38,268 nucleotides of DNA from a virus (IMGVR_UViG_3300025941_000058:1-38268), one strand, 5' to 3'; counted from the first letter of the stretch, positions 1 through 8,798 are shown. Translations and numbers: made by a program. The notes: generated by a model from the letters alone, not told the origin.

Positions 1-737
1 ATGGCTGCTTCTCTGTGCGGCAAGCCCCACCCTTCGGATCGTGATGGCAACACCACACAATCCACTTGCTCGTACAGATCTGCCATCCTATCATAGTTGC
101 TGATGTTCCAGTCAATTCTAGGATCTAGATCACCAGCGTGCTTCACGATCATACGGGAAAGTGAGTTCCAACCAGGAAGACTCTTGATGATCAAACGTAC
201 ATCTCGTGTTCCTGTTGTCCTGCCGCCGAAAGCCCGATAGAAGGCATCGAATACTTCTATGAAACCCTTACGATGACCTCTATCTGCAATTGTTAAGAAG
301 GTAAAAGGTCTATCTGGTTTCTGCTCTATGAGTGGGAAGTCTTCTGGACTTACCCCTAGCGGAACAATAGAGATAGGGATTCTAAGACCGCTATTTTCAA
401 ATACATTCTTGCAGAACTGACACGGCACGACCAGTCTAGTCCTACCAGATTTGTGAATCCTATCTATTGTATATCTGGAAAGTGTTTCACCTTCACACAT
501 GGAGAAGAGCCAAGATTCACCCTTCACAGGTGTAATCCTACGAGGTTCATTGCAGACGATAGATAGATCATCCCAACTAACCCGCATCTGATCTAACATC
601 CATTGGGGCTTGTAGATGTCCTCTTCCGTAAGATGCAAGGTATCTACACCCCACGTCTGAAGAGCCTTCACCATGTTGCTGGAGAAGATTCCGTAACTAT
701 TATACTGAACATAATAAGCAATCCAATTTAGCTTCAT
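1..737 (-). CDS. Glycosyltransferase, GT4-like (3' end cut by window edge)
   Basis: This reading frame starts at the ATG at 737-735 and runs off the left edge of the window, giving 245 visible residues. It begins MKLNWIAYYVQYNSYGIFSS, typical of the N-terminal Rossmann domain of retaining group-1 glycosyltransferases. Near the cut edge it carries PSRSEGWGLPHREA, the E-x7-E signature (E235 and E243) that binds the nucleotide sugar in GT-B family 4 enzymes. It would transfer a sugar from an activated donor. The acceptor is unknown and could be a virion protein, phage DNA or a host surface glycan. Its ATG overlaps the TGA of the upstream gene (ATGA), so it is translationally coupled to the head/neck genes, which is an unusual place for such an enzyme. 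The family call is firm; the substrate is not visible. Confidence 0.82.
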   Translation of the reverse strand, partial: MKLNWIAYYVQYNSYGIFSSNMVKALQTWGVDTLHLTEEDIYKPQWMLDQMRVSWDDLSIVCNEPRRITPVKGESWLFSMCEGETLSRYTIDRIHKSGRTRLVVPCQFCKNVFENSGLRIPISIVPLGVSPEDFPLIEQKPDRPFTFLTIADRGHRKGFIEVFDAFYRAFGGRTTGTRDVRLIIKSLPGWNSLSRMIVKHAGDLDPRIDWNISNYDRMADLYEQVDCVVLPSRSEGWGLPHREAA

Positions 738-1210
738 ACAGGAACGACCACCGCTCTAGTCATATAATCTTTCATGATTACGGATGCACCATTCAGAGCA
801 CCATTATCTTGCTGCGGGCCAGTAGAGTAGTTCCAAGCAAAAGGTGTGAAGCCAGGGAATCTATGAAATTGTAGAAGTCTATAGACATTACGATCTATGA
901 TCTCTATCTTATCATAGCCTACCCACTGATACATCCAAACTTCGACGAACTGAAGTTGTGCCGTTCTTTTCTCAAGCTCATCACTCATTCCATTCGTAGG
1001 AACAGGAGCTCTGGCTTTGACGACAAGCAACGGCATGACATAACCATCCGTATCATAGGCTTCTGGCATCTCTTCCCTTGTGATACCGATTCTTCCTAGT
1101 GCAGTATACTCATAAATCCCACCAGGAGTAGCGGCAAGCAAAGAAGGATCACTCTTCAGATACGTCGTTATAGTCATCTCCATCGTCATCGGAGTAAGAA
1201 CTGTCGGCAT
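734..1210 (-). CDS. Tail terminator / neck protein candidate
   Basis: A 158-residue protein with no motif I recognise for certain. The call rests on position: it is the last small gene after the major capsid protein and connectors, where phages of this gene order carry tail-completion or tail-terminator proteins. Size (130-160 residues) and mixed alpha/beta character fit. The start at 1210 is supported by GAGGAAG just upstream, but it overlaps the preceding gene by 62 bases. Methionines 8, 10 and 12 would shorten the overlap, so the exact start is open. It ends in an ATGA overlap with the glycosyltransferase gene. Confidence 0.6.
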   Translation of the reverse strand: MPTVLTPMTMEMTITTYLKSDPSLLAATPGGIYEYTALGRIGITREEMPEAYDTDGYVMPLLVVKARAPVPTNGMSDELEKRTAQLQFVEVWMYQWVGYDKIEIIDRNVYRLLQFHRFPGFTPFAWNYSTGPQQDNGALNGASVIMKDYMTRAVVVPV

Positions 1211-1373
1211 CTTCCTCTTCCCCCGTATCCCCGTTCAGCACATCGTTAACGAATTGGATGAGATCAACAACATACGAATCTGGAGGTGTGAAGCCATACT
1301 TTGCTCTTATCTTAGCCTTCACAGTTTCTACATCACCACTTGCTACCAGATCAGCCATGTCTTCGTTTTCCAT
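1149..1373 (-). CDS. Small acidic protein of the neck region
   Basis: A 74-residue protein whose last third is almost entirely acidic and serine-rich (EEEDADSSYSDDDGDD). No family recognised. The ATG overlaps the previous stop codon (TAATG), so it belongs to the head-tail joining operon. The acidic tail suggests an electrostatic or chaperone-like role in assembly, but this is inference only. Confidence 0.6.
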   Translation of the reverse strand: MENEDMADLVASGDVETVKAKIRAKYGFTPPDSYVVDLIQFVNDVLNGDTGEEEDADSSYSDDDGDDYNDVSEE

Positions 1374-1756
1374 TATCCACTAGCCTCCCATACACCTTGA
1401 ATCTCGCCCATCGTAATAATAGTATCTATACAAATATACTCATCTTTATTATATACGAAGGTGTAGCCTTCCTTCATATCTGTATCTGGAAGACTAATAT
1501 GATTAACGATACCATAGATAATCAACTGCATGATTGGAGCTGCTCCTGCCGCACTTACAATCTTTGAAGATCTATTATCACTTTCTAATCTTACAATCTG
1601 TGGAGGTAGCTTCACACCTCCCGTTGTGCGGAATACGGCAGACACAGGCTTCTCAGAAATCCTACGCCATGCTTCTGAGGACTTAACTTCCTCTTCCAGC
1701 ACTAGGCTCTGAGCTGTCTTTGTGATCCCCGAAATCCAATTAGAAAGTGGTATCAT
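1373..1756 (-). CDS. Head closure / head-tail joining protein candidate
   Basis: A 127-residue protein starting MIPLSNWISG. I place the start at 1756 because this ATG overlaps the stop of the upstream gene (TAATG) and has GGAG six bases before it. An in-frame ATG 12 bases further upstream is possible. No named motif is visible. The second half looks beta-rich (VYNKDEYICIDTIITMGEI), as in small head-closure (stopper) proteins, and the gene lies directly after the connector gene. The call is mainly from gene order. Confidence 0.55.
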   Translation of the reverse strand: MIPLSNWISGITKTAQSLVLEEEVKSSEAWRRISEKPVSAVFRTTGGVKLPPQIVRLESDNRSSKIVSAAGAAPIMQLIIYGIVNHISLPDTDMKEGYTFVYNKDEYICIDTIITMGEIQGVWEASG

Positions 1757-2139
1757 TACCATCTCCATCCGTACGGATACTCACGGACTCTGGGTGGATT
1801 GGAGCTTGGTTTTCCGCTACGAGCCGCCCCGCTCTCTTCAGCTACAGCATCATTCAGGAAGCTAATCCACCTAGACAGTTCGCGATTAAGATGATCATAG
1901 CGTTGTGATGCCTTCTCAGATGTATTGTTCTGAGTGTAATCTACCTCATTCGCAGCTTGGATCAGCAAGCGACGTAAGGAAATTACCCTCGTAGCTACAG
2001 TTGCAGAAGCAGGATCTTCGTAGCGTTCACCTGCTTCTGCGAAGACATCATCAATAGTTACATCTGGAAGGCTAAGTATATCATCTTTAGCAAAGCCAAG
2101 ATCTAGTCTTAGCCTCTCACGTTCTGTCTGAGTAGGCAT
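1756..2139 (-). CDS. Head-tail connector (adaptor) candidate
   Basis: A 127-residue, largely helical protein. Its early segment (LSLPDVTIDDVFAEAGERYED) and following helices resemble the architecture of gp6/gp15-type adaptor proteins that dock on the portal. Position immediately after the major capsid gene agrees. There is no diagnostic motif, so the call is from gene order and predicted secondary structure. The C-terminus ends YPYGWRW, and the stop overlaps the start of the next gene. Confidence 0.55.
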   Translation of the reverse strand: MPTQTERERLRLDLGFAKDDILSLPDVTIDDVFAEAGERYEDPASATVATRVISLRRLLIQAANEVDYTQNNTSEKASQRYDHLNRELSRWISFLNDAVAEESGAARSGKPSSNPPRVREYPYGWRW

Positions 2140-2154
2140 GATACCCTAACCCTC

Positions 2155-3162
2155 TTACGGCCAAGTGATTTCTTCGACAGCTCGGATGACGTTGGCGTAG
2201 ATACCCAACCACACGTCCCATACAATCTGATCCATGATGAAGCGTGAGACATCAGCATTGCCTTGCGCTGATTCCAGTGGTTGCTTCACCAAGCTAAGGA
2301 AATCTTCAGATTTATAAGCTGTATTGATGAGATAGCCTTTTCCAAGCGTGACGCCAGGATAGGTCACTGTCTTCTTGCCTCGAACGCCTGTCCAACCCGT
2401 ATATCCAATCACAGCAGAAATAGATTGGAGAGCTGAAGAATCCAACGCAAATCCTTCTTGCGGAACACGTGAGAGCGCACGTTGAACCATGAACATCTGA
2501 GCAGGATGGCACAATAAGACGTAAGGGCCATTGCGAGGATTGGCTGTATCTGTCATTGCAGATACAATAGCAGACTCTAAAGTCAAGAACCAATCTTCTG
2601 TGGTGGTGACACCCGACGTGACGGCTGGAGTCTGATTGGCTGCCGTGTAGGTGAAGTTCAAGATTGGTGAAAGATGCAGGTGATTAAGAAGTGCATTATG
2701 ACCTTCACCAACTGCACGCTCAATACGGGCAATCTGCCAGAGCTGATTGAACATCATCAGCTTCTTGGTGTATTCAAGACCCACACCAAACTGACGCTGT
2801 GATACAGATGCCTGTGCCGAAACAACATGCCCGAACTTGACTTCACCACCTTCGAAGATTTCCTCGAAGACAAAGCCTCCTGGCCCCCAATTCTTAATAA
2901 CTTGGGTTTCCGGCAGGGAAGCATCTGTGATGATATCATAGATAGGTTCATAAAGAGTGGGAACACGGATACGGCCAGCATCAACCTCATAGCGAATCCG
3001 CTGATACCAATCAGAAGTGAAATCATCAGATCCAATAAACTCCAGAACTGTTTGATTTCCCATATGAACTTCCTTCAGATGCTCAGACATATTGAATCCT
3101 GGAGCAAACTGCATATAGGGAAGTTCTGGCTTAGTGCTAGCTCCCAAATACTTTACTGTCAT
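2155..3162 (-). CDS. Major capsid protein (HK97-fold candidate)
   Basis: A 335-residue protein that would form the icosahedral shell. Evidence is the size, the position after protease/scaffold and decoration genes, and the sequence: an N-terminal arm, a glycine/aromatic-rich E-loop-like region (NWGPGGFVFEEIFEGGEVKF), and a segment typical of the HK97 A-domain side (NGPYVLLCHPAQMFMVQRAL, then GYTGWTGV...). It ends in a long beta/alpha stretch (MDQIVWDVWLGIYANVIRAV). GAGGAG lies upstream of the ATG at 3162. As an abundant product it is preceded by a clear ribosome-binding site and flanked by short gaps rather than overlaps. No other protein in the window fits the role better. Confidence 0.8.
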   Translation of the reverse strand: MTVKYLGASTKPELPYMQFAPGFNMSEHLKEVHMGNQTVLEFIGSDDFTSDWYQRIRYEVDAGRIRVPTLYEPIYDIITDASLPETQVIKNWGPGGFVFEEIFEGGEVKFGHVVSAQASVSQRQFGVGLEYTKKLMMFNQLWQIARIERAVGEGHNALLNHLHLSPILNFTYTAANQTPAVTSGVTTTEDWFLTLESAIVSAMTDTANPRNGPYVLLCHPAQMFMVQRALSRVPQEGFALDSSALQSISAVIGYTGWTGVRGKKTVTYPGVTLGKGYLINTAYKSEDFLSLVKQPLESAQGNADVSRFIMDQIVWDVWLGIYANVIRAVEEITWP

Positions 3163-3206
3163 CTTCTTATCTCCTCTTATTCTTATTCTTGAATTATAGC
3201 TCTGAG

Positions 3207-3590
3207 TTAGGAAGCCAAAGCATTGGAAGCTAACATCTTCCCGACTACCACGTTATTCGCATCTTTCGCTTCCATTGCCTTGAAGAGTGCAATGATCCCA
3301 GCTCCAGGAGCCAGAACATATGCAGCATCATCAGGGTAATGTCCTGTGACCGTAGCTGTCGTCAGATACACGATAGCACCCTTCGCTACGGCAAGCCCCG
3401 CAGGAACAGTGAACTGATAGGCACGATCATCGCAGACCAGCGCAATCGTTTCACCGATTGCCCCATCAGATGACGCAATTCCCACCCATCCTTGCACGAC
3501 GCAGAGCTTATCTTTCGCAACGGCAGCGGTGAGCGTGACGTTTACTGATTTAGCATCATTGTCGAAATATGTCTTATCTCCAGAAGCCAT
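3207..3590 (-). CDS. Capsid decoration protein (DUF2190-like)
   Basis: A 127-residue protein that begins MASGDKTYFDNDAKSVNVTL and is rich in Ala, Val and Gly with short beta strands (VPAGLAVAKGAIVYLTTATV). This pattern matches the DUF2190 group of trimeric capsid-cement proteins, which sit on the outside of the HK97 lattice and stabilise it. It lies between protease/scaffold and capsid genes, the usual place. A good GAGGAG site precedes the ATG at 3590. Confidence 0.72.
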   Translation of the reverse strand: MASGDKTYFDNDAKSVNVTLTAAVAKDKLCVVQGWVGIASSDGAIGETIALVCDDRAYQFTVPAGLAVAKGAIVYLTTATVTGHYPDDAAYVLAPGAGIIALFKAMEAKDANNVVVGKMLASNALAS

Positions 3591-3637
3591 TATGGTTCTC
3601 CTCTTATTTTCTAGTGAACTAGACTACAGATTAAACT

Positions 3638-4132
3638 TTATTCCTTAACTTCTGTTACAACAAACCAATTTCCCTTCATGCTGGGAACTGCTCCTGGTTT
3701 AGTTGTAGTTTGCTTCTGGATTGGGGAAGTTTGATTTGGCCCCATCGTTTCTTGCACAGTCATCTGCAAGGCTTTCTTCACGGAATCTTTCTCAACTACT
3801 TCCCCGTAGATGGTATCTACTTCTGCCAAAGTTTTGGGATTGCGTGCCGTGACCAGTTCCACAACCATCTCACGCACAGCTTCTAGCTTCACAGCCTTGT
3901 CGCCAGTGGAAGCCAGTTCTGTAATGCGTGCTGTGATTGCAGCCTTCTCACGAGCCTCATCGCGATCTCGGATCTTACGCACAGCTTCTACGATGTCGCC
4001 ATCCAAACCAAGAACAGTCTTCATCTCAGTAGCATATTCTAGGATGATGGCGTCACGTACATCCTTCGGCAAAGCAGCAGCATCAGAGCTTCGCAATTCA
4101 CGGATTGCTTGAGCCTTCTCTTCTTCAGTCAT
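3638..4132 (-). CDS. Possible nested scaffold protein (internal start)
   Basis: Inside the protease gene an in-frame ATG at 4132-4130 begins MTEEEKAQAIRELRSSDAAA and would give a 164-residue helical protein identical to the protease C-terminus. It is preceded by GGGGAGAAGAAGAAA, a strong ribosome-binding site at suitable spacing. Lambda Nu3 is made by such an internal start inside its protease gene. Here the evidence is the site and the charged coiled-coil character only. Confidence 0.4.
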   Translation of the reverse strand: MTEEEKAQAIRELRSSDAAALPKDVRDAIILEYATEMKTVLGLDGDIVEAVRKIRDRDEAREKAAITARITELASTGDKAVKLEAVREMVVELVTARNPKTLAEVDTIYGEVVEKDSVKKALQMTVQETMGPNQTSPIQKQTTTKPGAVPSMKGNWFVVTEVKE

Positions 4133-4765
4133 TTTCTTCTTCTCCCCTACAACTGTATACACATTTGACGTGACCAGTAATGGATTTCCATCCATCTCAG
4201 CCGTGAGCAACGGCACAGCAGATAGATCAGGAATCCCAGCACGATCTGCCGGAGCTATATCTATCTGATTGAGCTTCAAAGTTTCAGCGATCATGCGATG
4301 AGCTTTACGGCTCTCATCCCATATACCTTCCCCAGATGCGTCGATGCTCGTAGCTATTTTCTTGTTGGTAGCCTTATAGCGTTGCATCCGAGTGCGAGCT
4401 TCACCTTCGGGTAGATACCCTTTCCCAAAGAGATACTCATTCACACGCATAGTACCGATCCAGTGGACAGCTTCAGTCGGGAAAGCAAATCCACGCTGAT
4501 CAGTGGGAAGATGCCCCATCAATCCAATCGGCTTATTGGCTGTGACTTGCCGTTCCAGCTCCCGAACGAACTCTTCATCATAATATCGCCTGTTCCCAGA
4601 GATAGCTCCGACCCGACCAATAGGCAATGTTATGAACACTGGGTTCTGCTCGCCGTTTGTCAGTTCCTTAATATCTATATCTTCATAGATAGGAACCTCC
4701 GGCAAAGCACCAGTAAGTTCTGCGAAGAGCATTACGTCTATGAACGCACCTCTAAAATCAGCCAT
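3638..4765 (-). CDS. Prohead protease with C-terminal scaffold domain
   Basis: A 375-residue protein starting MADFRGAFIDVML. A longer frame extends to 4831, but it overlaps the upstream gene and would add a His-rich segment that is probably not translated. The 4765 start sits 7 bases after the previous stop. Residues 1-210 look like a capsid maturation protease: RVGAISGNRRYYDEEFVREL, a conserved GLMGHLP segment, then TSIDASGEG and LNQIDIAPADRAG. The last 160 residues are charged and helical, as in a scaffold. So one gene may encode both the protease that cleaves the prohead and the internal scaffold, as in several siphophages. An internal start is described separately. Catalytic residues are not assigned with certainty; H in MGHLP and S in TSIDASG are candidates. 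Confidence 0.7.
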   Translation of the reverse strand: MADFRGAFIDVMLFAELTGALPEVPIYEDIDIKELTNGEQNPVFITLPIGRVGAISGNRRYYDEEFVRELERQVTANKPIGLMGHLPTDQRGFAFPTEAVHWIGTMRVNEYLFGKGYLPEGEARTRMQRYKATNKKIATSIDASGEGIWDESRKAHRMIAETLKLNQIDIAPADRAGIPDLSAVPLLTAEMDGNPLLVTSNVYTVVGEKKKMTEEEKAQAIRELRSSDAAALPKDVRDAIILEYATEMKTVLGLDGDIVEAVRKIRDRDEAREKAAITARITELASTGDKAVKLEAVREMVVELVTARNPKTLAEVDTIYGEVVEKDSVKKALQMTVQETMGPNQTSPIQKQTTTKPGAVPSMKGNWFVVTEVKE

Positions 4766-4772
4766 GAGCTGC

Positions 4773-5213
4773 CTACTTTCCAGCAGGTGATGGTGATGTG
4801 TTGGTCTGGGAAGTAACCTGTCCCAACTCACGCTGACGCTGTGCTTCCTTCTGCGCTTGCGCTCTTGCGCTTTCCTCGCTTTGCGTAGAAGCGGGAGTCA
4901 GAGGATTAGGAAGTGTAGCCTGATCTACCTTCTCCTGCACTTCTGCAACTGCTTGTGCCGTAGTTTGACCTTCCGGCAGGACAACAGGCGGAGTGATGGT
5001 ACTCTCAGGATTTGGCTGCGGCTTAATCGCATAGGGAGTGGAAGATGGTGTATTGAGCTTCCCCTCACGAGGCGGTAGCTTAATGTTCTTCACATCTTCT
5101 GGCTTCATGTTGTTCTTAACCAAAGCATCTAACTTTGCCTTGATCTCGGCAACATCATTTTGGATTTCCACTAATCTGCTTTCTAACTTGTAATTCTCTT
5201 TAGAAATCGTCAT
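4773..5213 (-). CDS. Small coiled-coil, Pro/Gln-rich protein between portal and protease
   Basis: A 146-residue protein. The start at 5213 (MTISKENYKLESRL) is chosen because AGGAG lies six bases upstream. An ATG six bases earlier would abut that site. Residues 5-40 form a likely coiled coil (YKLESRLVEIQNDVAEIKAK), followed by a Pro/Thr-rich middle and a Gln/Glu/Arg/Ala-rich helix. No acquired family. Its place between portal and protease suggests a head-assembly or scaffold-linked role, but this is inference. Confidence 0.6.
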   Translation of the reverse strand: MTISKENYKLESRLVEIQNDVAEIKAKLDALVKNNMKPEDVKNIKLPPREGKLNTPSSTPYAIKPQPNPESTITPPVVLPEGQTTAQAVAEVQEKVDQATLPNPLTPASTQSEESARAQAQKEAQRQRELGQVTSQTNTSPSPAGK

Positions 5214-5231
5214 GTTCATCTCCTAGTATTA

Positions 5232-6773
5232 CTATATCAGAGTCTCTAATTCTTCTTGTAGAGCTGGATCCATTTCATTCTGCCCTGCTCCGATCCCAGC
5301 ACCTACCTTCGTAGTAGCTTTTCCGCCAGCGTTATTATTAACGGGAGCAGGAGCGTTTTCATTTTGCGTCTTCAGCGTATTCGCCATGTTATCCAGTTGT
5401 TGTTGCTGCTTGATCTCAGCCTCTTTCTTGGCTTGCTTCAAAACGCCAACTGGATCTGCAATATCTAGCGGGATCATTGTCAGAGCTGTCTTCTCGTCTA
5501 GCAGGGATTCTGAATACGCCCACTTCACGGTATCCAAGACCATTCTGCCGTTCTGCGTTAGCTTCTTCCATTGCAGCAATGGCACATCAGTGACGCCACT
5601 TCCAGCTCCAGGATTTAGCACATTCTGATAGGCTTGAACAACGGCACACACCTGCAAGATCCAGGGTGTGCAAGCCTTCTGACGTGCGGTGATGAACACC
5701 TCAAAGACTGGCATCTGCGTTTCTGCGCTGGCTTTACTTCCCTCGATTGCGTTACCGAACACGAACTCTGGAACTTCCAGATGCTCAATGATCAGATAGA
5801 ACAGCAATCCTAGGATCTTCTCAGCGTCATCAGCGAAGCTACCTGGACTCTGATACGAGAAGGAAGCACCAGATAGCGTCAGCACATCTGACATATCTAT
5901 CGAAATGCTTTCACTTTCCCGCACGGAGCCATCTGGCAACGTAGATGCGTTCTTGTTGCCGTACCGACGCCAGAAGGCATTAAGATCTTGAACAGTTTGA
6001 AAAGATAGAACGGGTGTTGGACGGCCCTGTAAGATGTTCCCTTCCACTGAGGCTTCCAAGATCTGTCCATATCTGTGCAACAAATCTATGAGAGCCTCAG
6101 CTTCAGGGTGTCCAAACTGTTCGCCTTCCCCTGGATGATTAGCTACATGAATGATGGGGATGATACCGATAAGATTAGGGTACACACGCCGAACGACACG
6201 GCCTTCAGAAAACTCTTCTGTGTGAACTCTACGATCTTCATAGTATTCATCTGTGACAGTCATCTTGCGTGACCCATCATCTGGGTGCGGAAAGACTTGT
6301 CTCACCCGCCACCCAATCCGCAAGCCATAATTCTTCTCATCAACAATAGGATCTACCGTATCAGGAGGAAGCAGAGACACTGATAGATCACTATTGATGA
6401 CGATGAAGGAATCCCCGCACTTCAGACTCCCCTCAAAAGTGCGGAGAAGATCCTCATGATGCTCAGCAAACCAATCTTCTAACCTTGCTTGCCGTATCTT
6501 GCTCTTCATAATAAACTCCGGCAAAGAACCCAACACCCAAGCTGGGATCTTGTGTACGATGGGCCGGATGAAGAGACCAGATACTTCAAGTCCTACTACC
6601 TTGCAGTAGTAAGCTCTTGTCCAGAAGTTATAGTCTGAACGTCCCCAACTATAGGTTGGAGATTTCCAGACTGTCTTACTTCTTCTGGTAATTATAGAAA
6701 AGCTTCTACCAAGATCCCTAGATACATCATCAAAGATCTCAGTGAATCTATGCCAAAGATCCTGAACTCTCAT
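5232..6773 (-). CDS. Portal protein
   Basis: A 513-residue protein that would form the dodecameric ring through which DNA enters the head. It lies directly after the large terminase gene, overlapping it by 26 bases. Length is typical. Visible features are an N-terminal helical part, a central domain with repeated aromatic and charged strands (IGWRVRQVFPHPDDGSRKMT), the segment HPEAEALIDLLHRYGQILEA resembling portal stem/clip helices, and a Gln-rich C-terminal tail (EIKQQQQLDNMANTLKTQ) with a low-complexity Asn/Gly/Ala end. Such disordered C-termini are common in phage portals. No catalytic motif is expected. The call rests on order, length and architecture. Confidence 0.8.
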   Translation of the reverse strand: MRVQDLWHRFTEIFDDVSRDLGRSFSIITRRSKTVWKSPTYSWGRSDYNFWTRAYYCKVVGLEVSGLFIRPIVHKIPAWVLGSLPEFIMKSKIRQARLEDWFAEHHEDLLRTFEGSLKCGDSFIVINSDLSVSLLPPDTVDPIVDEKNYGLRIGWRVRQVFPHPDDGSRKMTVTDEYYEDRRVHTEEFSEGRVVRRVYPNLIGIIPIIHVANHPGEGEQFGHPEAEALIDLLHRYGQILEASVEGNILQGRPTPVLSFQTVQDLNAFWRRYGNKNASTLPDGSVRESESISIDMSDVLTLSGASFSYQSPGSFADDAEKILGLLFYLIIEHLEVPEFVFGNAIEGSKASAETQMPVFEVFITARQKACTPWILQVCAVVQAYQNVLNPGAGSGVTDVPLLQWKKLTQNGRMVLDTVKWAYSESLLDEKTALTMIPLDIADPVGVLKQAKKEAEIKQQQQLDNMANTLKTQNENAPAPVNNNAGGKATTKVGAGIGAGQNEMDPALQEELETLI

Positions 6774-8373
6774 TGACCGCTCTCGTAGATGTTCTCATGA
6801 CCTTCACGGTTTTAACGTAGGAAGTTCTACCCAACCTCTTGACGGTGATGCCTCCGGCAGAAGGTTCCAGTTGTCGTATTGAATTTGCTTCTGCCTCTCC
6901 GCGTCCTTGCACAGCGGCAGAGAACATCGCAACTTCACCACCCATCAGTATCAGACGAGCGCATTGTGCGAGTGCGAAGCTCGTAGCTCTATCATCATGT
7001 TCGTTTTCCGGAGCCTTGAGTGTGCTACCAACGATGGAAGCAAGTTGCTGATACGTGAGGAAGGAATGAATTGTGACGTCACCTTCCTCGATACACTTAG
7101 TACAGTGCGTGTACAAAAGAGCTTTACCCTTCGTCGTATTGTGCCAACCAGGACGGCCATCAAAACCGTTCAGCGTACCTTCAAAGCCATCTTCCGACAA
7201 CTTCAAAAGCACAGCATGTCCATGATTGTTACGTTCCACCAGCACCGACGCAGAGTTGTAGAAACCAGCGAGCTTCTGTAGGTAATCACCGAATGTACTA
7301 GGTTGTATCTTTCCGGCAAGCACAGCCACTTCTTCACCCGAATGAAGATCTAAGACAGTGGCAGAGCTTTCATCGGAATTGGGATTGCCTTCTGCCGGAT
7401 CACCACCTATCACGTACAGATGCCCATCTTCGGGCCTCGTAAATACCACAAGTCCTGGAAGGCCAACAGCATCATCGCCTTCCTCTTCCCTATAGACAGC
7501 TTCCAGCCACTCGTATGGGATGCGCTTATCCAGCGAGCGTGGCTTCAGAGCTTCCGAATCTGTAGCTGGATATTGCTCATAAAGATCATCCAACGAACCA
7601 GTTCTGCTCTCAATATCTACCTTCTCCCGCTCATACCATTCTGCTGTACGTCGAGGATGAACGTACCAGGGTAGGAAGATGTGCGCCCAAGAAGTCTTTC
7701 CAGCTTTAGCATCTATGTAGATTTTCTTGAAGTCGGAGACAGGTTTATCTTTATCTGCACGACTCAGCAAGATCATCTTCCCACCATTTGCGATGGTAGG
7801 TTTGACGGCACGAAGCAAGGAGTTGAGGTCGGGTGAAAGATCTGCTTCATCCACAATAGCAAGAGTAGCAGTATAACTGTCTCCAGCAGACGTAGGGAAA
7901 GATCTAGCGGTACTTTCGTTTTCCATGCTCCACTCATGAGCATTGTCCGTAAAAACAGAATGTCCTCCCCGCAACCACTCCGGCAACCTATCATACATAC
8001 CACGAAGTCGATCTTCAGACAACAAATAGATAGCATCTATATCTCTCTTACTAAAGATCAATATAGATGCTATAGGTCTGAAGATCATACACCATAAAGC
8101 GTATGCTAGGACTAGCCAAGTCAAACCGATTTGTCTAGCCTTGAGAACTATAGATAGTTGGTTGTTGTGAATGATGTCGAGGGCCGCACCCTGAGCGGGC
8201 CACAGTTGGAAGGGAACCCAACCACCCTCAACCGTATCGTAGATGAAGCAATAGTTCTGGATAAAGTATCTAGGACTGTTGAAGCATTTTCCCAGCTCTT
8301 CAGCTTCCAGTTCCGTCAGCGTGAAGTTCTGAGATGGGGAAAAAGTCCCCTTCTTCAGAGATACTCTCTTCAT
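6748..8373 (-). CDS. terL: Terminase large subunit
   Basis: A 541-residue packaging motor. The N-terminal ATPase has the phage-type Walker A KARQIGLT (residues 78-85) and Walker B plus catalytic Glu in AIVDEAD (173-179). The C-terminal RNase H-fold nuclease, which cuts concatemers, shows GGDPAEG with D325, VLVERNNHG with E380, and acidic D460/D461. It cleaves and pumps DNA through the portal encoded next. The ATG at 8373 overlaps the small terminase gene by 74 bases and has only a weak AAGAAG upstream. No other Met is near, so a shorter start at a GTG, TTG or CTG cannot be excluded. All key motifs appear intact. Confidence 0.93.
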   Translation of the reverse strand: MKRVSLKKGTFSPSQNFTLTELEAEELGKCFNSPRYFIQNYCFIYDTVEGGWVPFQLWPAQGAALDIIHNNQLSIVLKARQIGLTWLVLAYALWCMIFRPIASILIFSKRDIDAIYLLSEDRLRGMYDRLPEWLRGGHSVFTDNAHEWSMENESTARSFPTSAGDSYTATLAIVDEADLSPDLNSLLRAVKPTIANGGKMILLSRADKDKPVSDFKKIYIDAKAGKTSWAHIFLPWYVHPRRTAEWYEREKVDIESRTGSLDDLYEQYPATDSEALKPRSLDKRIPYEWLEAVYREEEGDDAVGLPGLVVFTRPEDGHLYVIGGDPAEGNPNSDESSATVLDLHSGEEVAVLAGKIQPSTFGDYLQKLAGFYNSASVLVERNNHGHAVLLKLSEDGFEGTLNGFDGRPGWHNTTKGKALLYTHCTKCIEEGDVTIHSFLTYQQLASIVGSTLKAPENEHDDRATSFALAQCARLILMGGEVAMFSAAVQGRGEAEANSIRQLEPSAGGITVKRLGRTSYVKTVKVMRTSTRAVNESSGSLA

Positions 8374-8755
8374 CTTCTTTGGCCTCTATAGCCTTGATTC
8401 CGGTTCGCATAGCAGCGATGAGAGAACGTGCATCTACGTTTACATTCACATTGTTGTTCAGGACGTTGCTGTGACTTGTATCATAGCCACGATCCTTTGC
8501 TTGCGTGCGGAGATAGAAGATCAGAAGGGAGTTATCAGTCTTCATCTTTTCAAATAGAAGGTCTTCTGCCGTATCCTTTATGGCTTCCCGAATCTGCTTA
8601 CGGGTTTCCATGACAGCTGGATGGCGCACCAGATACTCCATCAGCTCGCCACGTGACAGCCCCAACTCAGCGGCAGACAAGCCAATGTTTCCTAGCTGGT
8701 TCTGCAAAGATAAGATTACCAATCCCTCTTCGAGATATTCAGATTGAGGAACCAT
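8300..8755 (-). CDS. terS: Terminase small subunit
   Basis: A 151-residue protein, first gene of the leftward head operon, with GGAG five bases before the ATG at 8755. Residues 25-46 (LSAAELGLSRGELMEYLVRH) form a helix-turn-helix of the kind small terminases use to bind the packaging site. A helical middle (TRKQIREAIKDTAEDLLFEK) is the likely oligomerisation part. The C-terminus is acidic. It is placed directly before the large subunit, as usual. It recognises phage DNA and stimulates the motor; the recognised site is not known. Confidence 0.75.
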   Translation of the reverse strand: MVPQSEYLEEGLVILSLQNQLGNIGLSAAELGLSRGELMEYLVRHPAVMETRKQIREAIKDTAEDLLFEKMKTDNSLLIFYLRTQAKDRGYDTSHSNVLNNNVNVNVDARSLIAAMRTGIKAIEAKEDEESISEEGDFFPISELHADGTGS

Positions 8756-8798
8756 TAATCTCCAGCCCTTCTAAATTCTAAAAAGATTTGCTGTAAAT

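Noticed and set aside
4766-4831. His-rich N-terminal extension of the protease frame (THHHH)
   Set aside because: Overlaps the upstream gene. A start with suitable spacing lies downstream at 4765.
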